A stretch of 64,000 bases of DNA from Streptomyces sp. SID11385 (lineage in GTDB: Bacteria; Actinomycetota; Actinomycetes; Streptomycetales; Streptomycetaceae): positions 1-64,000 of the forward strand of contig NZ_JAAGLR010000910.1 in assembly GCF_010548245.1 (NCBI RefSeq), written 5' to 3'. Shown piece after piece: positions 53,777-63,552 of the stretch (position 1 is the stretch's first letter; the number at the start of each line of letters is the position of its first letter). The position numbers and the translations under genes are program-made. The notes below the pieces were generated by a model. That model worked only from the letters and a program-made list of their open reading frames with translations, was not told the DNA's origin and made no database searches.

Positions 53777-54664
53777 GTGAGTACCGTTGCGCACACCATG
53801 ATGACCGCCGCCCGCTCCGCCGACTCCGGCCTCGCCGGCCCGGGCGACATCGACCGCTACCCCTATGCCGAGGCCGCCCAGGACAGGATCGGAGTTCCTT
53901 CCTGGGGTGCCGCGGAGCCGGAACTTGGCCGGGTGCCGCGACGCGGCGGTGCCAGCCGAGGCCGCGGCCTGCACGGCCAACTCGTCCAGCAGCTCGGCCA
54001 GATGATCGTCTCCGGTGACCTGGGTGCGGACCGCCCCCTCGTTCCCGAGGAGATCGGCCAGCGTTTCGAGGTGTCCCGTACCGTCGTGCGGGAATCCCTG
54101 CGCGTACTGGAGGCCAAGGGCCTGGTGAGTGCCCGTCCCAATGTGGGAACCCGGGTGCGTCCCGTCAGTGACTGGAATCTGCTCGATCCCGACATCATCG
54201 AATGGCGTGCTTACGGACCTCAGCGCGATGACCAGCGCCGCGAACTCAATGAGCTGCGGTGGAGCATCGAGCCACTCGCCGCGCGGCTCGCCGCCGGACA
54301 CGGCCGCGAGGACGTGCAGCAGCGACTTGTCGACATGGTCGAGATCATGGGGCACGCGCTCGGGCAGGGAGACGGCATCACGTTCTCGCGGGCCGACGCC
54401 GAGTTCCACTCCCTGCTGATCCAGATCGGCGGCAACCGCATGCTGGAGCACCTTTCCGGGATCGTGAGTGCCGCCCTGCACGTCTCGGGCGGCCCAGCGA
54501 TGGGCTGCGAGCGCCCCAACGAGGCGTCCGTCGCCCACCATGCCCGCATCGTCGACGCCCTCGCCTCGGGAGACGGGGTCGGCGCCGAGGCGGCGATGCG
54601 CCAGCTTCTCACCGTGCACCCCGAGGGCGAGCGCGTCGTGCCCGGGCCCCGTGAGCAGCACTAG
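53777..54664 (+). CDS. whiH: GntR-family sporulation regulator WhiH
   Basis: GntR/FadR-type regulator, 295 residues. The winged helix (about 60-135) includes LHGQLVQQLGQMIVSGDL, LVPEEIGQRFEVSRTVVRESLRVLEAKGLV; the C-terminal FCD-like domain holds acidic ligand-binding residues. Position directly upstream of hrdB and the N-terminus MSTVAHTMMTAARSADSG match Streptomyces WhiH, needed for sporulation septation. GTG start at 53777; an ATG at 53801 is an alternative. Confidence 0.9.
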   Translation: MSTVAHTMMTAARSADSGLAGPGDIDRYPYAEAAQDRIGVPSWGAAEPELGRVPRRGGASRGRGLHGQLVQQLGQMIVSGDLGADRPLVPEEIGQRFEVSRTVVRESLRVLEAKGLVSARPNVGTRVRPVSDWNLLDPDIIEWRAYGPQRDDQRRELNELRWSIEPLAARLAAGHGREDVQQRLVDMVEIMGHALGQGDGITFSRADAEFHSLLIQIGGNRMLEHLSGIVSAALHVSGGPAMGCERPNEASVAHHARIVDALASGDGVGAEAAMRQLLTVHPEGERVVPGPREQH

Positions 54665-54679
54665 TCGCGCGCGACCTTG

Positions 54680-54719
54680 GCCCGGGGCCCCTCTCCGTAT
54701 CGGAGGAGGGGCCCCGGGC
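54680..54719 (+). terminator. Terminator after whiH
   Basis: Perfect 14-bp arms 54680-54693 and 54706-54719, with an extra TCCG/CGGA stem in the loop. It begins 16 bases after the whiH stop and insulates hrdB. Confidence 0.85.
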
Positions 54720-54858
54720 GTTGCGGGGGAGGCCGGACCAGGTCGGCCGGGCAGGCCCGCACCGCCGACTCCGTCTCGGAGCCGGACCCTTGCCCGCCTC
54801 CGGGGCTCGTCGTCTGTCTATGACTCTTCCTCGTCCGCCACCGACCACTCCAGAACGT

Positions 54859-54886
54859 TTGACGACCGCATATGCTCGTCTATGTG
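54859..54886 (+). promoter_or_regulatory. Candidate hrdB promoter
   Basis: TTGACG and TATGTG are separated by 16 bases, 237 bases before the hrdB start. A GGGAAT at 54984-54989 resembles the sigma-R -35, known for one S. coelicolor hrdB promoter, but no good -10 follows. The rest of 54720-55122 shows no gene. Confidence 0.35.
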
Positions 54887-55122
54887 CCTCCTTGTGTCCT
54901 TTCGGTGTGTGACTCGGGCCACGCAGATTGTGCGTAACGCTCCCGGGTACAGCGCGATGACCTAAGAGGTGAGAGTCGCTCAGGGGAATACGGCCACTGG
55001 TTCCGGTGCTGTGGTCCCCGCGGCGCCCGCCCGCGTCGTCGGTCATCCCCACCGGCGGTCGTCGGCCCCCGCCCTTCGGGCGAGAGCCGGAAGCCGTTTT
55101 CCAACGTTCCGAGAGGTTGTTC

Positions 55123-56658
55123 GTGTCGGCCAGCACATCCCGTACGCTCCCGCCGGAGATCGCCGAGTCTGTGTCTGTCATGGCGCTCATCGAGCGGGGA
55201 AAGGCTAATGGGCAGATCGCCGGTGACGATGTGCGTCGGGCCTTCGAAGCTGACCAGATTCCGGCCACTCAGTGGAAGAACGTACTGCGCAGCCTCAACC
55301 AAATCCTTGAGGAAGAGGGTGTGACGCTGATGGTCAGTGCCGCGGAGCCCAAGCGCACCCGCAAGAGCGTCGCAGCGAAGAGTCCGGCGAAGCGCACCGC
55401 TACGAAGACGGTGGCCACGAAGACGGCGGTCAAGAAGACCGCGGCAGCGACCGTGACCGCTCCCTCCGCCTCCGCCGCGGTGGCCGTCGAGGACGAGACC
55501 GCCGAGAAGAAGCCCGCAGCCAAGAAGACGACGGCGCGCAAGACCGCCGCCAAGAAGACGACGGCCAAGAAGGCCACTGCGAAGAAGACCGGCAAGAAGG
55601 ACGAGCTCCTCGACGAGGAGAACACCGAGGAGACGCCGGGCAAGGGCGAGGAGGCCGCCGAGCCGGCCGCCGGTGGTGAGAGCCAGGGCTTCGTCCTGTC
55701 CGACGACGACGAGGACGACGCCCCGGCGCAGCAGGTCGCCGCGGCCGGTGCCACCGCCGACCCGGTCAAGGACTACCTCAAGCAGATCGGCAAGGTGCCG
55801 CTCCTCAACGCGGAGCAGGAGGTCGAGCTGGCCAAGCGCATCGAGGCCGGTCTCTTCGCCGAGGACAAGCTCGCCAACAGCGACAAGCTGGCGCCGAAGC
55901 TCCAGCGCGAGCTGGAGATCATCGCCGAGGACGGCCGCCGCGCGAAGAACCACCTCCTGGAGGCGAACCTCCGCCTCGTGGTGTCCCTCGCGAAGCGCTA
56001 CACCGGTCGCGGCATGCTCTTCCTGGACCTGATCCAGGAGGGCAACCTCGGTCTGATCCGCGCGGTCGAGAAGTTCGACTACACCAAGGGCTACAAATTC
56101 TCCACGTACGCGACCTGGTGGATCCGCCAGGCGATCACGCGCGCGATGGCGGACCAGGCCCGCACCATCCGTATTCCGGTACACATGGTCGAGGTCATCA
56201 ACAAGCTCGCCCGGGTGCAGCGGCAGATGCTCCAGGACCTGGGCCGTGAGCCCACTCCGGAGGAGCTGGCCAAGGAACTCGACATGACCCCTGAGAAGGT
56301 CATCGAGGTCCAGAAGTACGGCCGCGAACCCATCTCGCTCCACACCCCGCTCGGCGAGGACGGCGACAGCGAGTTCGGTGACCTCATCGAGGACTCCGAG
56401 GCCGTCGTCCCGGCGGACGCGGTCAGCTTCACGCTCCTCCAGGAGCAGCTCCACTCCGTCCTGGACACGCTCTCCGAGCGCGAGGCGGGCGTCGTCTCGA
56501 TGCGTTTCGGCCTCACCGACGGTCAGCCGAAGACCCTCGACGAGATCGGCAAGGTCTACGGCGTGACGCGCGAGCGCATCCGCCAGATCGAGTCGAAGAC
56601 GATGTCCAAGCTGCGGCACCCCTCGCGCTCCCAGGTGCTGCGCGACTACCTGGACTGA
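55123..56658 (+). CDS. hrdB: Principal sigma factor HrdB
   Basis: Essential vegetative sigma-70, 511 residues, the same length as S. coelicolor HrdB. An N-terminal Lys/Ala-rich, then acidic region (about 60-210) precedes region 1.2 ([16 protein letters not shown]), region 2 ([31 protein letters not shown]) and region 4 ([21 protein letters not shown]). GTG start at 55123 gives the known N-terminus [17 protein letters not shown]. Confidence 0.97.
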   Translation: MSASTSRTLPPEIAESVSVMALIERGKANGQIAGDDVRRAFEADQIPATQWKNVLRSLNQILEEEGVTLMVSAAEPKRTRKSVAAKSPAKRTATKTVATKTAVKKTAAATVTAPSASAAVAVEDETAEKKPAAKKTTARKTAAKKTTAKKATAKKTGKKDELLDEENTEETPGKGEEAAEPAAGGESQGFVLSDDDEDDAPAQQVAAAGATADPVKDYLKQIGKVPLLNAEQEVELAKRIEAGLFAEDKLANSDKLAPKLQRELEIIAEDGRRAKNHLLEANLRLVVSLAKRYTGRGMLFLDLIQEGNLGLIRAVEKFDYTKGYKFSTYATWWIRQAITRAMADQARTIRIPVHMVEVINKLARVQRQMLQDLGREPTPEELAKELDMTPEKVIEVQKYGREPISLHTPLGEDGDSEFGDLIEDSEAVVPADAVSFTLLQEQLHSVLDTLSEREAGVVSMRFGLTDGQPKTLDEIGKVYGVTRERIRQIESKTMSKLRHPSRSQVLRDYLD

Positions 56659-56690
56659 TCCGCGGGGCCACAGGCCCGGGAGCAGGTCCG

Positions 56691-56726
56691 CGAAGGCCCC
56701 GCCGGTTTCGACCGGCGGGGCCTTCG
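56691..56726 (+). terminator. hrdB terminator with UUCG loop
   Basis: Perfect 16-bp arms 56691-56706 and 56711-56726 with the very stable tetraloop TTCG. It starts 32 bases after the hrdB stop. Confidence 0.92.
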
Positions 56727-56855
56727 GCGTGCGCGTGCGCCCGTCCGGTGCGCGGATTGGGCCGGTTGCCCGAAGCGCCGGGGCTGGGCGTGCGCTCTTC
56801 GGGTGGCTGAATCACGCTGAGTGCGAGTTCGGTACCCAGAGTGAAGGAGTACGGT

Positions 56856-57689
56856 ATGCCGCTTCGCGGACTTCGCACCCGGCTGAGCGCGGGAGTGCTC
56901 GCCACCGCCGCTGCGCTCAGCCCCGTCCTCGTCCCAGGACCGGCGGCCGCCGACGGAGTGATCGTCGGCGGCAAGCAGGTGGCGGTGGCGGATCACCCCT
57001 GGGTGGTGGCCCTCTCCAGCCGCAGCCGCTTCGGGGCAGAACGCTCGGGCCAGTACTGCGGCGGCGTGCTCGTCGGGCCTCGTACGGTCGCCACGGCGGC
57101 GCACTGCCTCAGCGGGAAGGTCCTCGGCGTCCCGCTGAGCCGTCTCAAGGACCTGCGGGTGCTCGTCGGCCGCGACGACCTCTCGGGGCGGGCGGGTACG
57201 GAGGCGCGCGTGACGAAGACGTGGATCAACCCGGACTACGACCCGGACAGCAATGCGGGCGACGTGGCCACGCTGACGCTGGAGGACGCCCAGCCGGAGA
57301 GCCACGTCCTGCCGCTCGCCCTCTCCGGGGACCCCGGCTACCGGGCGGGCGCCCGCGCCCAGGTCTACGGCTGGGGGGACACGACGGGACGCGGCTCGTA
57401 CGCCAGCACCCTGCACGCCGCCGACATCGCGGTGCTCCCGGACAGCGACTGTGCCAGCGCCTACCCGGGCAGCGGGGGCGGTGCCTACGACGCCGACACG
57501 ATGCTGTGCGCGGGCGAGCGCGAGGGCGGCAAGGACGCCTGCCAGGGCGACAGCGGCGGGCCGCTCGTCGCCGGGGGCAAGCTCATCGGCCTTGTGTCCT
57601 GGGGCAGCGGCTGCGCCGAGGCGGGCAGCCCGGGCGTGTACACGCGTATCTCCGCGGTGGCGGACAGCGAGGGCCTGCGCGAGCGCTGA
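56856..57689 (+). CDS. Secreted trypsin-like serine protease
   Basis: 277-residue S1-family protease. A signal peptide ends near AAADG, followed by a mature-like VIVGG (35-39). The triad is His83 (TAAHC), Asp136 (AGDVATL) and Ser233 (GDSGGPL). Cysteine pairs around the active site are present. ATG at 56856 has AAGGAG six bases upstream. Its place after hrdB is conserved in Streptomyces. Confidence 0.9.
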   Translation: MPLRGLRTRLSAGVLATAAALSPVLVPGPAAADGVIVGGKQVAVADHPWVVALSSRSRFGAERSGQYCGGVLVGPRTVATAAHCLSGKVLGVPLSRLKDLRVLVGRDDLSGRAGTEARVTKTWINPDYDPDSNAGDVATLTLEDAQPESHVLPLALSGDPGYRAGARAQVYGWGDTTGRGSYASTLHAADIAVLPDSDCASAYPGSGGGAYDADTMLCAGEREGGKDACQGDSGGPLVAGGKLIGLVSWGSGCAEAGSPGVYTRISAVADSEGLRER

Positions 57690-57830
57690 GCGGCTCGTGG
57701 GCGAGCCCCTGGGCCCCAGCGCCGGTCCCGGGGCCGCCGGGCCGTCCGAGGGAGCCTGTGGGGCGTAGGGCGACCGGCTGGCGGCATCACACGTACGGCG
57801 CGCGTGGTGCCTTCTCCCCGGCCGTACGAA

Positions 57831-57863
57831 AGCGGGCGGGCTCCCTGCGGAGACCCGCCCGCT
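57831..57863. terminator. Terminator between protease and DUF7455 gene
   Basis: Perfect 10-bp arms AGCGGGCGGG (57831-57840) and CCCGCCCGCT (57854-57863). It lies between convergent genes. Confidence 0.75.
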
Positions 57864-57915
57864 CCACCGGCTCACACCGGTGCCGGCTCGTCGTGGGTGG
57901 ATGCGACCTGGAGCC

Positions 57916-58143
57916 TCAGTGCTCCTCGTCGCTCGCCGTGCTGGGAGCGTTCAGGCGATCCGTCTCGTCCTGTATCTCAGCGGCGATCTTCTTGAGTTCC
58001 GGCTCGAACTTGCGCCCGTGGTGAGCGCAGAAGAGCAGTTCACCGCCGCTGGTCAGGACAACGCGCAGGTAGGCCTGGGCGCCGCACCGGTCGCAGCGGT
58101 CAGCGGCCGTCAGCGGGCTCGCGGGTGTCAGAACAGTAGTCAC
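57916..58143 (-). CDS. DUF7455-like small zinc-binding protein
   Basis: 75 residues. Cys17, Cys20, Cys39 and His41/42 form a likely single zinc ribbon (CDRC ... FCAHHG), followed by a charged helix. It matches the DUF7455 family near hrdB/parE in Streptomyces. GTG start with AGAAGAGG upstream. Function unknown; divergent from parE. Confidence 0.75.
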   Translation of the reverse strand: MTTVLTPASPLTAADRCDRCGAQAYLRVVLTSGGELLFCAHHGRKFEPELKKIAAEIQDETDRLNAPSTASDEEH

Positions 58144-58583
58144 GTCGCCTCTTCTCTAGCTCGACGAGCTGTCGTACCAGGGTCAACATCCAACCAGGCC
58201 GAAAACGTTCCCGCTCGCGGCCTTTCTCGCGAAAAAACTTCGAGGGCGGCTGTCCGTTGCCGGTTGGCGGCGAATGTGCCGTATTACAGCGTGCGTGCTT
58301 TACGGTTTCGCGTGGTGTGCAGGGTCACATCCTCCCGGCTGGATTGCCGGTCTGTGCATGAGGACGTGCCCGGAGCCTAGATGGTTCATGCCTGGAAGGG
58401 AACGTGACATGAGAGTCACCACCTTCGTTGTTCGAACGGGTGTGTGATTCTGCACTAGGGTGGGTTTGAAGCGAGGGTGGCGTCACAGCGGCTCTACCTG
58501 GCCTCGGTACCCTCTGAGCGGCGTCCCGGACGGGACGTTGAGCCAATAGGCCCCAGAAGAAAATTCAGCGAGGAGCGAACCGC
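58144..58583. other. parE upstream divergent region
   Basis: 440 bases without a gene. The middle (58250-58450) is less GC-rich and should hold promoters for parE and the DUF7455 gene. GTTCGAAC at 58430-58437 is a short palindrome but lacks the 4-base gap of a LexA box. Confidence 0.45.
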
Positions 58584-60707
58584 GTGACCGCCGATACATC
58601 CGTGTCGTCGACAGCTCTGCTGGCAGGAGCAGATCGCGACGACTCCAACTACACCGCGCGGCACCTGCTCGTCCTGGAGGGCCTGGAAGCGGTGCGCAAG
58701 CGGCCCGGCATGTACATCGGGTCGACCGACAGCCGTGGCCTCATGCACTGCCTGTGGGAAATCATCGACAACTCCGTCGACGAAGCCCTCGGCGGCTACT
58801 GCGACCACATCGACGTGACCCTCCACGAGGACGGCTCCGTGGAGGTGCGGGACAACGGGCGCGGCATTCCCGTCGACGTCGAGCCCAAGACCGGCCTCTC
58901 CGGGGTCGAGGTCGTCATGACCAAGCTGCACGCGGGAGGGAAGTTCGGCGGCGGCTCGTACGCCGCCTCGGGCGGCCTGCACGGGGTCGGCGCCTCGGTC
59001 GTCAACGCGCTCTCCGCGCGTCTCGACATCGAGGTGGACCGGGGCGGCTCCGTGCACACCACGAGCTTCCGGCGCGGAGTCCCCGGCCAGTTCAAGGGCG
59101 CGGGTCCGGAGGGTGCCTTCGAGCCCACGACGGGGCTGCGCAAGACCAAGCGCATCCCGAAGACCCGCACGGGCACCCGGGTGCGCTACTGGGCGGACCG
59201 GCAGATCTTTCTCAAGGACGCCAAGCTCTCGCTGGAGACCCTGCATCAGCGGGCCCGCCAGACCGCCTTCCTCGTGCCGGGACTCACCCTCGTGGTCCGC
59301 GACGAATACGGCCTCGGCGAGGGCGGGAGCAAGGGCGAGGAGTCCTTCCGCTACGACGGCGGGATCAGTGAGTTCTGCGAATACCTCGCCCGCGACAAGG
59401 CCGTGTGCGACGTGCTGCGGCTGAGCGGGCAGGGCACCTTCAAGGAGACCGTCCCGGTCCTCGACGAGTACGGGCAGATGACGCCCACGGAGGTCGTCCG
59501 CGACCTCGGCGTGGACGTGGCCCTGCGCTGGGGCACGGGGTACGAGACCTCCGTGCGCTCCTTCGTGAACATCATCGCGACGCCCAAGGGCGGCACCCAC
59601 GTCACCGGCTTCGAGCGTGCCGTCACGCGCACCGTCAACGATGTCCTGCGCAGCGCCAAGCTGCTGCGGGTCGCCGAGGACGATGTCGTGAAGGACGACG
59701 CGCTGGAGGGCCTCACGGCCGTCGTCACGGTGCGTCTGGCCGAGCCGCAGTTCGAGGGGCAGACCAAGGAGGTGCTGGGCACCTCGGCGGCGAACCGGAT
59801 CGTCGCGAACGTCGTGGCCAAGGAGCTGAAGGCGTTCCTGACCTCGACCAAGCGCGACGCGAAGGCGCAGGCCCGCGCGGTGCTCGACAAGGTCGTCGCA
59901 GCGGCCCGTACCCGTATCGCCGCACGTCAGCACAAGGAGGCCCAGCGCAGGAAGACCGCGCTGGAGTCCTCCTCGCTGCCCGCCAAGCTCGCCGACTGCC
60001 GCAGTGACGACGTGGACCGCAGCGAGTTGTTCATCGTGGAGGGGGACTCCGCGCTCGGCACGGCGAAGCTCGCCCGCAACTCCGAGTTCCAGGCGCTGCT
60101 GCCGATCCGGGGCAAGATCCTCAACGTGCAGAAGTCCTCCGTCTCGGACATGCTCAAGAACGCCGAGTGCGGGGCGATCATCCAGGTCATAGGAGCCGGC
60201 TCGGGGCGTACCTTCGATCTCGACGCGGCGCGCTACGGCAAGATCATCCTGCTCGTGGACGCCGACGTGGACGGGGCGCACATCCGCTGCCTCCTGCTCA
60301 CGCTCTTCCAGCGCTACATGCGCCCGATGGTCGAGGCGGGCCGGGTCTTCGCGGCCGTCCCGCCGCTCCACCGGATCGAGCTGAGCCAGCCGAAGAAGGG
60401 CCAGGACAAGTACGTCTACACGTACTCGGACCGCGAGCTGCGCGAGACGCTGCTCGACTTCGAGCGCAAGAACGTCCGGTACAAGGACTCCATCCAGCGC
60501 TACAAGGGTCTCGGCGAGATGGACGCCGACCAGCTCGCGGAGACCACGATGGACCCGAGGCACCGCACGCTGCGGCGCATCAGCATGAACGACCTCGACA
60601 GCGCCGAGCAGGTCTTCGACCTTCTCATGGGCAACGAGGTCGCGCCGCGCAAGGAGTTCATCACCAATTCGGCGGCGACGCTCGACCGCTCGCGCATCGA
60701 CGCGTAG
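58584..60707 (+). CDS. parE: Topoisomerase IV subunit B (ParE)
   Basis: ATPase subunit of a type IIA topoisomerase, 707 residues. GHKL ATPase motifs: EIIDNSVDEA, DNGRGIPV and GGLHGVGASVVNAL; the TOPRIM domain has EGDSALGTAKLARN and DADVDGAHIR. Presence next to hrdB, away from dnaA/gyrB, points to ParE. GTG start; GGAGCGAACCGC precedes it. Confidence 0.9.
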   Translation: MTADTSVSSTALLAGADRDDSNYTARHLLVLEGLEAVRKRPGMYIGSTDSRGLMHCLWEIIDNSVDEALGGYCDHIDVTLHEDGSVEVRDNGRGIPVDVEPKTGLSGVEVVMTKLHAGGKFGGGSYAASGGLHGVGASVVNALSARLDIEVDRGGSVHTTSFRRGVPGQFKGAGPEGAFEPTTGLRKTKRIPKTRTGTRVRYWADRQIFLKDAKLSLETLHQRARQTAFLVPGLTLVVRDEYGLGEGGSKGEESFRYDGGISEFCEYLARDKAVCDVLRLSGQGTFKETVPVLDEYGQMTPTEVVRDLGVDVALRWGTGYETSVRSFVNIIATPKGGTHVTGFERAVTRTVNDVLRSAKLLRVAEDDVVKDDALEGLTAVVTVRLAEPQFEGQTKEVLGTSAANRIVANVVAKELKAFLTSTKRDAKAQARAVLDKVVAAARTRIAARQHKEAQRRKTALESSSLPAKLADCRSDDVDRSELFIVEGDSALGTAKLARNSEFQALLPIRGKILNVQKSSVSDMLKNAECGAIIQVIGAGSGRTFDLDAARYGKIILLVDADVDGAHIRCLLLTLFQRYMRPMVEAGRVFAAVPPLHRIELSQPKKGQDKYVYTYSDRELRETLLDFERKNVRYKDSIQRYKGLGEMDADQLAETTMDPRHRTLRRISMNDLDSAEQVFDLLMGNEVAPRKEFITNSAATLDRSRIDA

Positions 60708-60739
60708 TCGGCCGCCCGCCGAACGCGCTGGCCACCGCC

Positions 60740-60780
60740 CGTCGGCCGCCGTCGGCCGCCCGTCGGCCGCCGTCGGCCGC
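60740..60780. repeat. GTCGGCCGCC tandem repeat
   Basis: The unit GTCGGCCGCC is repeated about four times in two 21-base blocks just after parE. It is non-coding. Confidence 0.8.
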
Positions 60781-60820
60781 TCGCCGCCGGCTACGGCGTG
60801 GGCGTCGGTGCCGCCGGACT

Positions 60821-60881
60821 CTGTTTCTCCACCCTCGGGGCCCCGATCCTCGCGGATCTCCACCCTGGGGTGGAGAAACAG
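60821..60881 (+). promoter_or_regulatory. Nested alternative hairpins after parE
   Basis: CTGTTTCTCCACCC (60821-60834) can pair perfectly with GGGTGGAGAAACAG (60868-60881). The right arm can instead pair with CTCCACCC at 60858-60865, forming a compact hairpin to 60875. TCTCCACCCT-like sequence occurs three times. The layout looks like switchable terminator/antiterminator arms or a multi-site operator before the next operon. Confidence 0.55.
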
Positions 60882-60976
60882 AATCCACCCGTTTTCCACC
60901 CTGGCTCCGATGCCCTGACCAGGTCCCTTCCGTAGTTTCGGTGGTGTTCGAGACACCCCGACCTACGGAGGCGCAC

Positions 60977-61513
60977 ATGTCCGGGGCCCTGGAGATCCTG
61001 CTCGTCGCGGCGGCGGTCCTTCTCATCGCGTTCAGGCTGTTCCGGGCGCAGCGCATCAACGGCGGCGGGCGCTGGTGGCTCATGCCCGTCGTCCTCGCCG
61101 TCGTAGCGCTGCGTGAACCCGGGCTCGTCGATCACGCGCACCCCTACGCGGCAGGCACTCTCATGGTGCTCAACGTGCTCACGGGCCTGCTCACGGGTGC
61201 CGCCTGGGCGTGGACCTCGCGGGTCTGGCGGGAAGCGGACGGGAGCCTGTGGGCCGCGGGCTCGAAGGCGGCCGGTGCCGTGTGGTGCGGCGGCATCCTG
61301 GTGCGGGTCGCGCTCTACGGGGTCGGTGCCTCGCTGGGGATAACGCAGCACACGCCCGTCCTTCTCCTGGGGCTGGCCGCCACCTTCCTCGCCCGAGGGC
61401 TCCTGCTCAACCACCGGGCCGCGCTTCTCGGGCCGACGTACGGTGACGGTTCCGGGGCGCCGCAGTCGGCTCGCCGGAACAACCGCGCACCCCGCCCGAA
61501 GGACCGTGTATGA
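60977..61513 (+). CDS. DUF1453-like integral membrane protein
   Basis: 178 residues with four to five hydrophobic segments, beginning MSGALEILLVAAAVLLIAFRLF. It resembles DUF1453/CcdC-like proteins. GGAGG precedes the ATG. Its stop overlaps the kinase start as ATGA, so it is coupled to the two-component pair and may modulate the sensor. Confidence 0.75.
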   Translation: MSGALEILLVAAAVLLIAFRLFRAQRINGGGRWWLMPVVLAVVALREPGLVDHAHPYAAGTLMVLNVLTGLLTGAAWAWTSRVWREADGSLWAAGSKAAGAVWCGGILVRVALYGVGASLGITQHTPVLLLGLAATFLARGLLLNHRAALLGPTYGDGSGAPQSARRNNRAPRPKDRV

Positions 61514-63552
61514 GGAAGGACGTCTGGTCGGCCTGGCCCTCGCGCGAGGCACTCTCGCGGGAGAGCCGCCGCCGGGTGGTGAGCGAGGCCCGAACGGCCG
61601 CGACCCGGGGGATTCGGGTCACGCTGCTGGGCTTCCTCGTATGGATCAGCTACCGGCTGAATCCGGACGCGGGGCCGGCCCGGATGATCGCTGGGCTCGT
61701 CCTGGTCGTAGTCGCCATCGCCGCGCTGCGGCGCTTCTTCCGGGTCACGGCGGAACAACGGCTCCGGGCCGCCGTTCCCTGCATCGCGACACTCCTTCTC
61801 TCGGGGGCGGGGGCCTACGGTCTCGGCTGGCAGGTGGCCGCGTCCGTGGCCTGGTGTCTTGCCGCGGTTGTCGCGCTGGAACGGTTGCCCCTCGGCTGGG
61901 GCGCTCCCGCGGCGTTCCTCGGGCTCGGGGGGTATTTCCTGACGGACCGCGACGACTGGATCGCGACGCTGGTCACCTGCGGGGGGCTGGCCCTGGCGGG
62001 GTTGGTGACGCGGCTCGACGCGGAGGCGAGAGGCGCCGCGCACCGCCTGCTGATCGAGGAACGGGCGAGCCAGGCCGCCCGTGCGGAGTCCGCGGCGCTC
62101 GCGGAGCGGGCCAGGATCGCCAGAGAGATACACGACGTGCTGGCCCACAGCCTCTCGGCACAGCTCGTCCACCTGGAGGCGGCCAGAATCCAGATCGAAC
62201 AGGGCGCCGACCGCCGGCAGGTCCTGGAACGGGTCGTCGCGGCCCGGGGGATGGCTCGTGAGGGGCTGGAGGAGACCAGGCAGGCGCTGTCGGCGCTGCG
62301 CGGCGACATGGCGCCCGTGGCCCAGGCGCTCGCCGAGCTGGCCGCACGGGAGGGCACGGTGCTCCGGGTCGAGGGCGAGGCGCGACCGGTCGCCGCGGAG
62401 GCGGGGCAGACGCTTCGCAGGGTCGCCCAGGAGGCGCTCACCAATGTGCGCAAGCACGCGCCGGGCGCGCGACCACAGCTGCGCCTCGTCTACGGCCCCG
62501 AGACCATCGAGCTGGAGGTCCGCAACGGGCCCGGACGGCAGCCGTGGGGGGAGCGGGTGGCGTGGGGCGAGCGCTCCCCCGAACACGAGGGGTTCGACGG
62601 GGCGGGGTGTGGTGAGCCGACCCGGCGCACCATGGGGGTTGAACCGGCTGAACCGGCTGAACCGGCCGAGCGGGCTGGGCGGGCCACGGGGGCTGAGCGG
62701 GCCGAGCAGACCGCTCGGGCTGAACGGGCGGAGGCAGCTGACCGGGCCGACCTGGCTGAGGCGGCTGAGCGGGCCGTACGGGCAGACACGAGTGAGCCGC
62801 CCGAACCGCTTGAACCAGCCGAACCGGCCACGGCCGAGCAGGCTGTGCGCGCCGAGCGGCCGGACAGGGCTGCGCGGATTGAACGGGCCGAGACAGATGA
62901 GCGGGCGGAGCGGGCTGAGCAGGCCACGGGGGCTGAGCGGACTGAACCAGCCGAGCGGGCTTCGCAGACCACTCGGACTGAACGGGCCAAGGCGGACGAG
63001 CGAGCCGAACCGGCCGAAGCGCCTGAACCGGCCGAGGCGGCTGAGCGAGCCGAACCGGCCGAGGCGACTGAACGGGCCCAGCCGGGCGAGGCGGCTGAGG
63101 CGACTGAACGGGCCGAGCGGGCCGGGCAGGCCGCGCGCCCCGAGCGCCCCGAGCGACCCGAGCGGCCCGCGCGGGCTGAACGGGGCAAGCAGGCTGAGGG
63201 CACTTCGGCGCGTGTGCGGCCTGCGCCGCCTGAGGGCTCTGCGCGGGGCAAGCGCCTCGGAGGCGCTGAGCGGCGCGAGGCGAGGGCGGCGCTTGCGGCG
63301 GAGGCGGTGGCCGGGGCGGGCTCGGCGGAGCCGGAAAGGGCGGTGGGTCGGGGAGGAGCCGGAGGTAGGGCGGCGGGGGGAGACGCCGTGGGCGTGAGGG
63401 ACGTCGGCGGAGCGGATCTGGCGGGGAGTGGCAGCGGCTACGGTGTGAGAGGCATGCGGGAGCGGGCCGAGTTGCTGGGCGGGACACTGTCGGCAGGGCC
63501 TCCGGAGGACGGTGAGGAAGGGTTCGTGGTGCGACTGAGGGTTCCGGCGTGA
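61510..63552 (+). CDS. NarL-type histidine kinase with large insertion
   Basis: 680 residues. Five to six membrane segments (about 20-180) precede the HisKA_3 motif AREIHDVLAHSLS (His208) and the N-box region EALTNVRKHAPG. Between the strand ending EVRNGPG (about 345) and the G-box GSGYGVRGMRERAELLGG (about 640) lies an insertion of nearly 300 residues, largely (Glu-Arg/Pro-Ala)n tripeptides. That spot corresponds to the ATP-lid loop. Ends overlap both neighbours. Kinase function is likely but the insert is highly unusual. Confidence 0.85.
   Translation: MRKDVWSAWPSREALSRESRRRVVSEARTAATRGIRVTLLGFLVWISYRLNPDAGPARMIAGLVLVVVAIAALRRFFRVTAEQRLRAAVPCIATLLLSGAGAYGLGWQVAASVAWCLAAVVALERLPLGWGAPAAFLGLGGYFLTDRDDWIATLVTCGGLALAGLVTRLDAEARGAAHRLLIEERASQAARAESAALAERARIAREIHDVLAHSLSAQLVHLEAARIQIEQGADRRQVLERVVAARGMAREGLEETRQALSALRGDMAPVAQALAELAAREGTVLRVEGEARPVAAEAGQTLRRVAQEALTNVRKHAPGARPQLRLVYGPETIELEVRNGPGRQPWGERVAWGERSPEHEGFDGAGCGEPTRRTMGVEPAEPAEPAERAGRATGAERAEQTARAERAEAADRADLAEAAERAVRADTSEPPEPLEPAEPATAEQAVRAERPDRAARIERAETDERAERAEQATGAERTEPAERASQTTRTERAKADERAEPAEAPEPAEAAERAEPAEATERAQPGEAAEATERAERAGQAARPERPERPERPARAERGKQAEGTSARVRPAPPEGSARGKRLGGAERREARAALAAEAVAGAGSAEPERAVGRGGAGGRAAGGDAVGVRDVGGADLAGSGSGYGVRGMRERAELLGGTLSAGPPEDGEEGFVVRLRVPA
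62641..63180 (+). repeat. 9-bp coding minisatellite in histidine kinase
   Basis: Units like GAACCGGCT, GAGCGGGCC recur every 9 bases, about 60 copies with substitutions, encoding E-P-A/E-R-A triplets (residues about 378-560). The first three units are nearly identical, suggesting recent expansion. Confidence 0.85.

Noticed and set aside
54984-55012. Sigma-R promoter of hrdB
   Set aside because: GGGAAT is present, but no GTT lies at the usual 16-18 base distance.
58425-58440. LexA box before parE
   Set aside because: GTTCGAAC has the half-sites directly joined; the SOS consensus needs a 4-base spacer.
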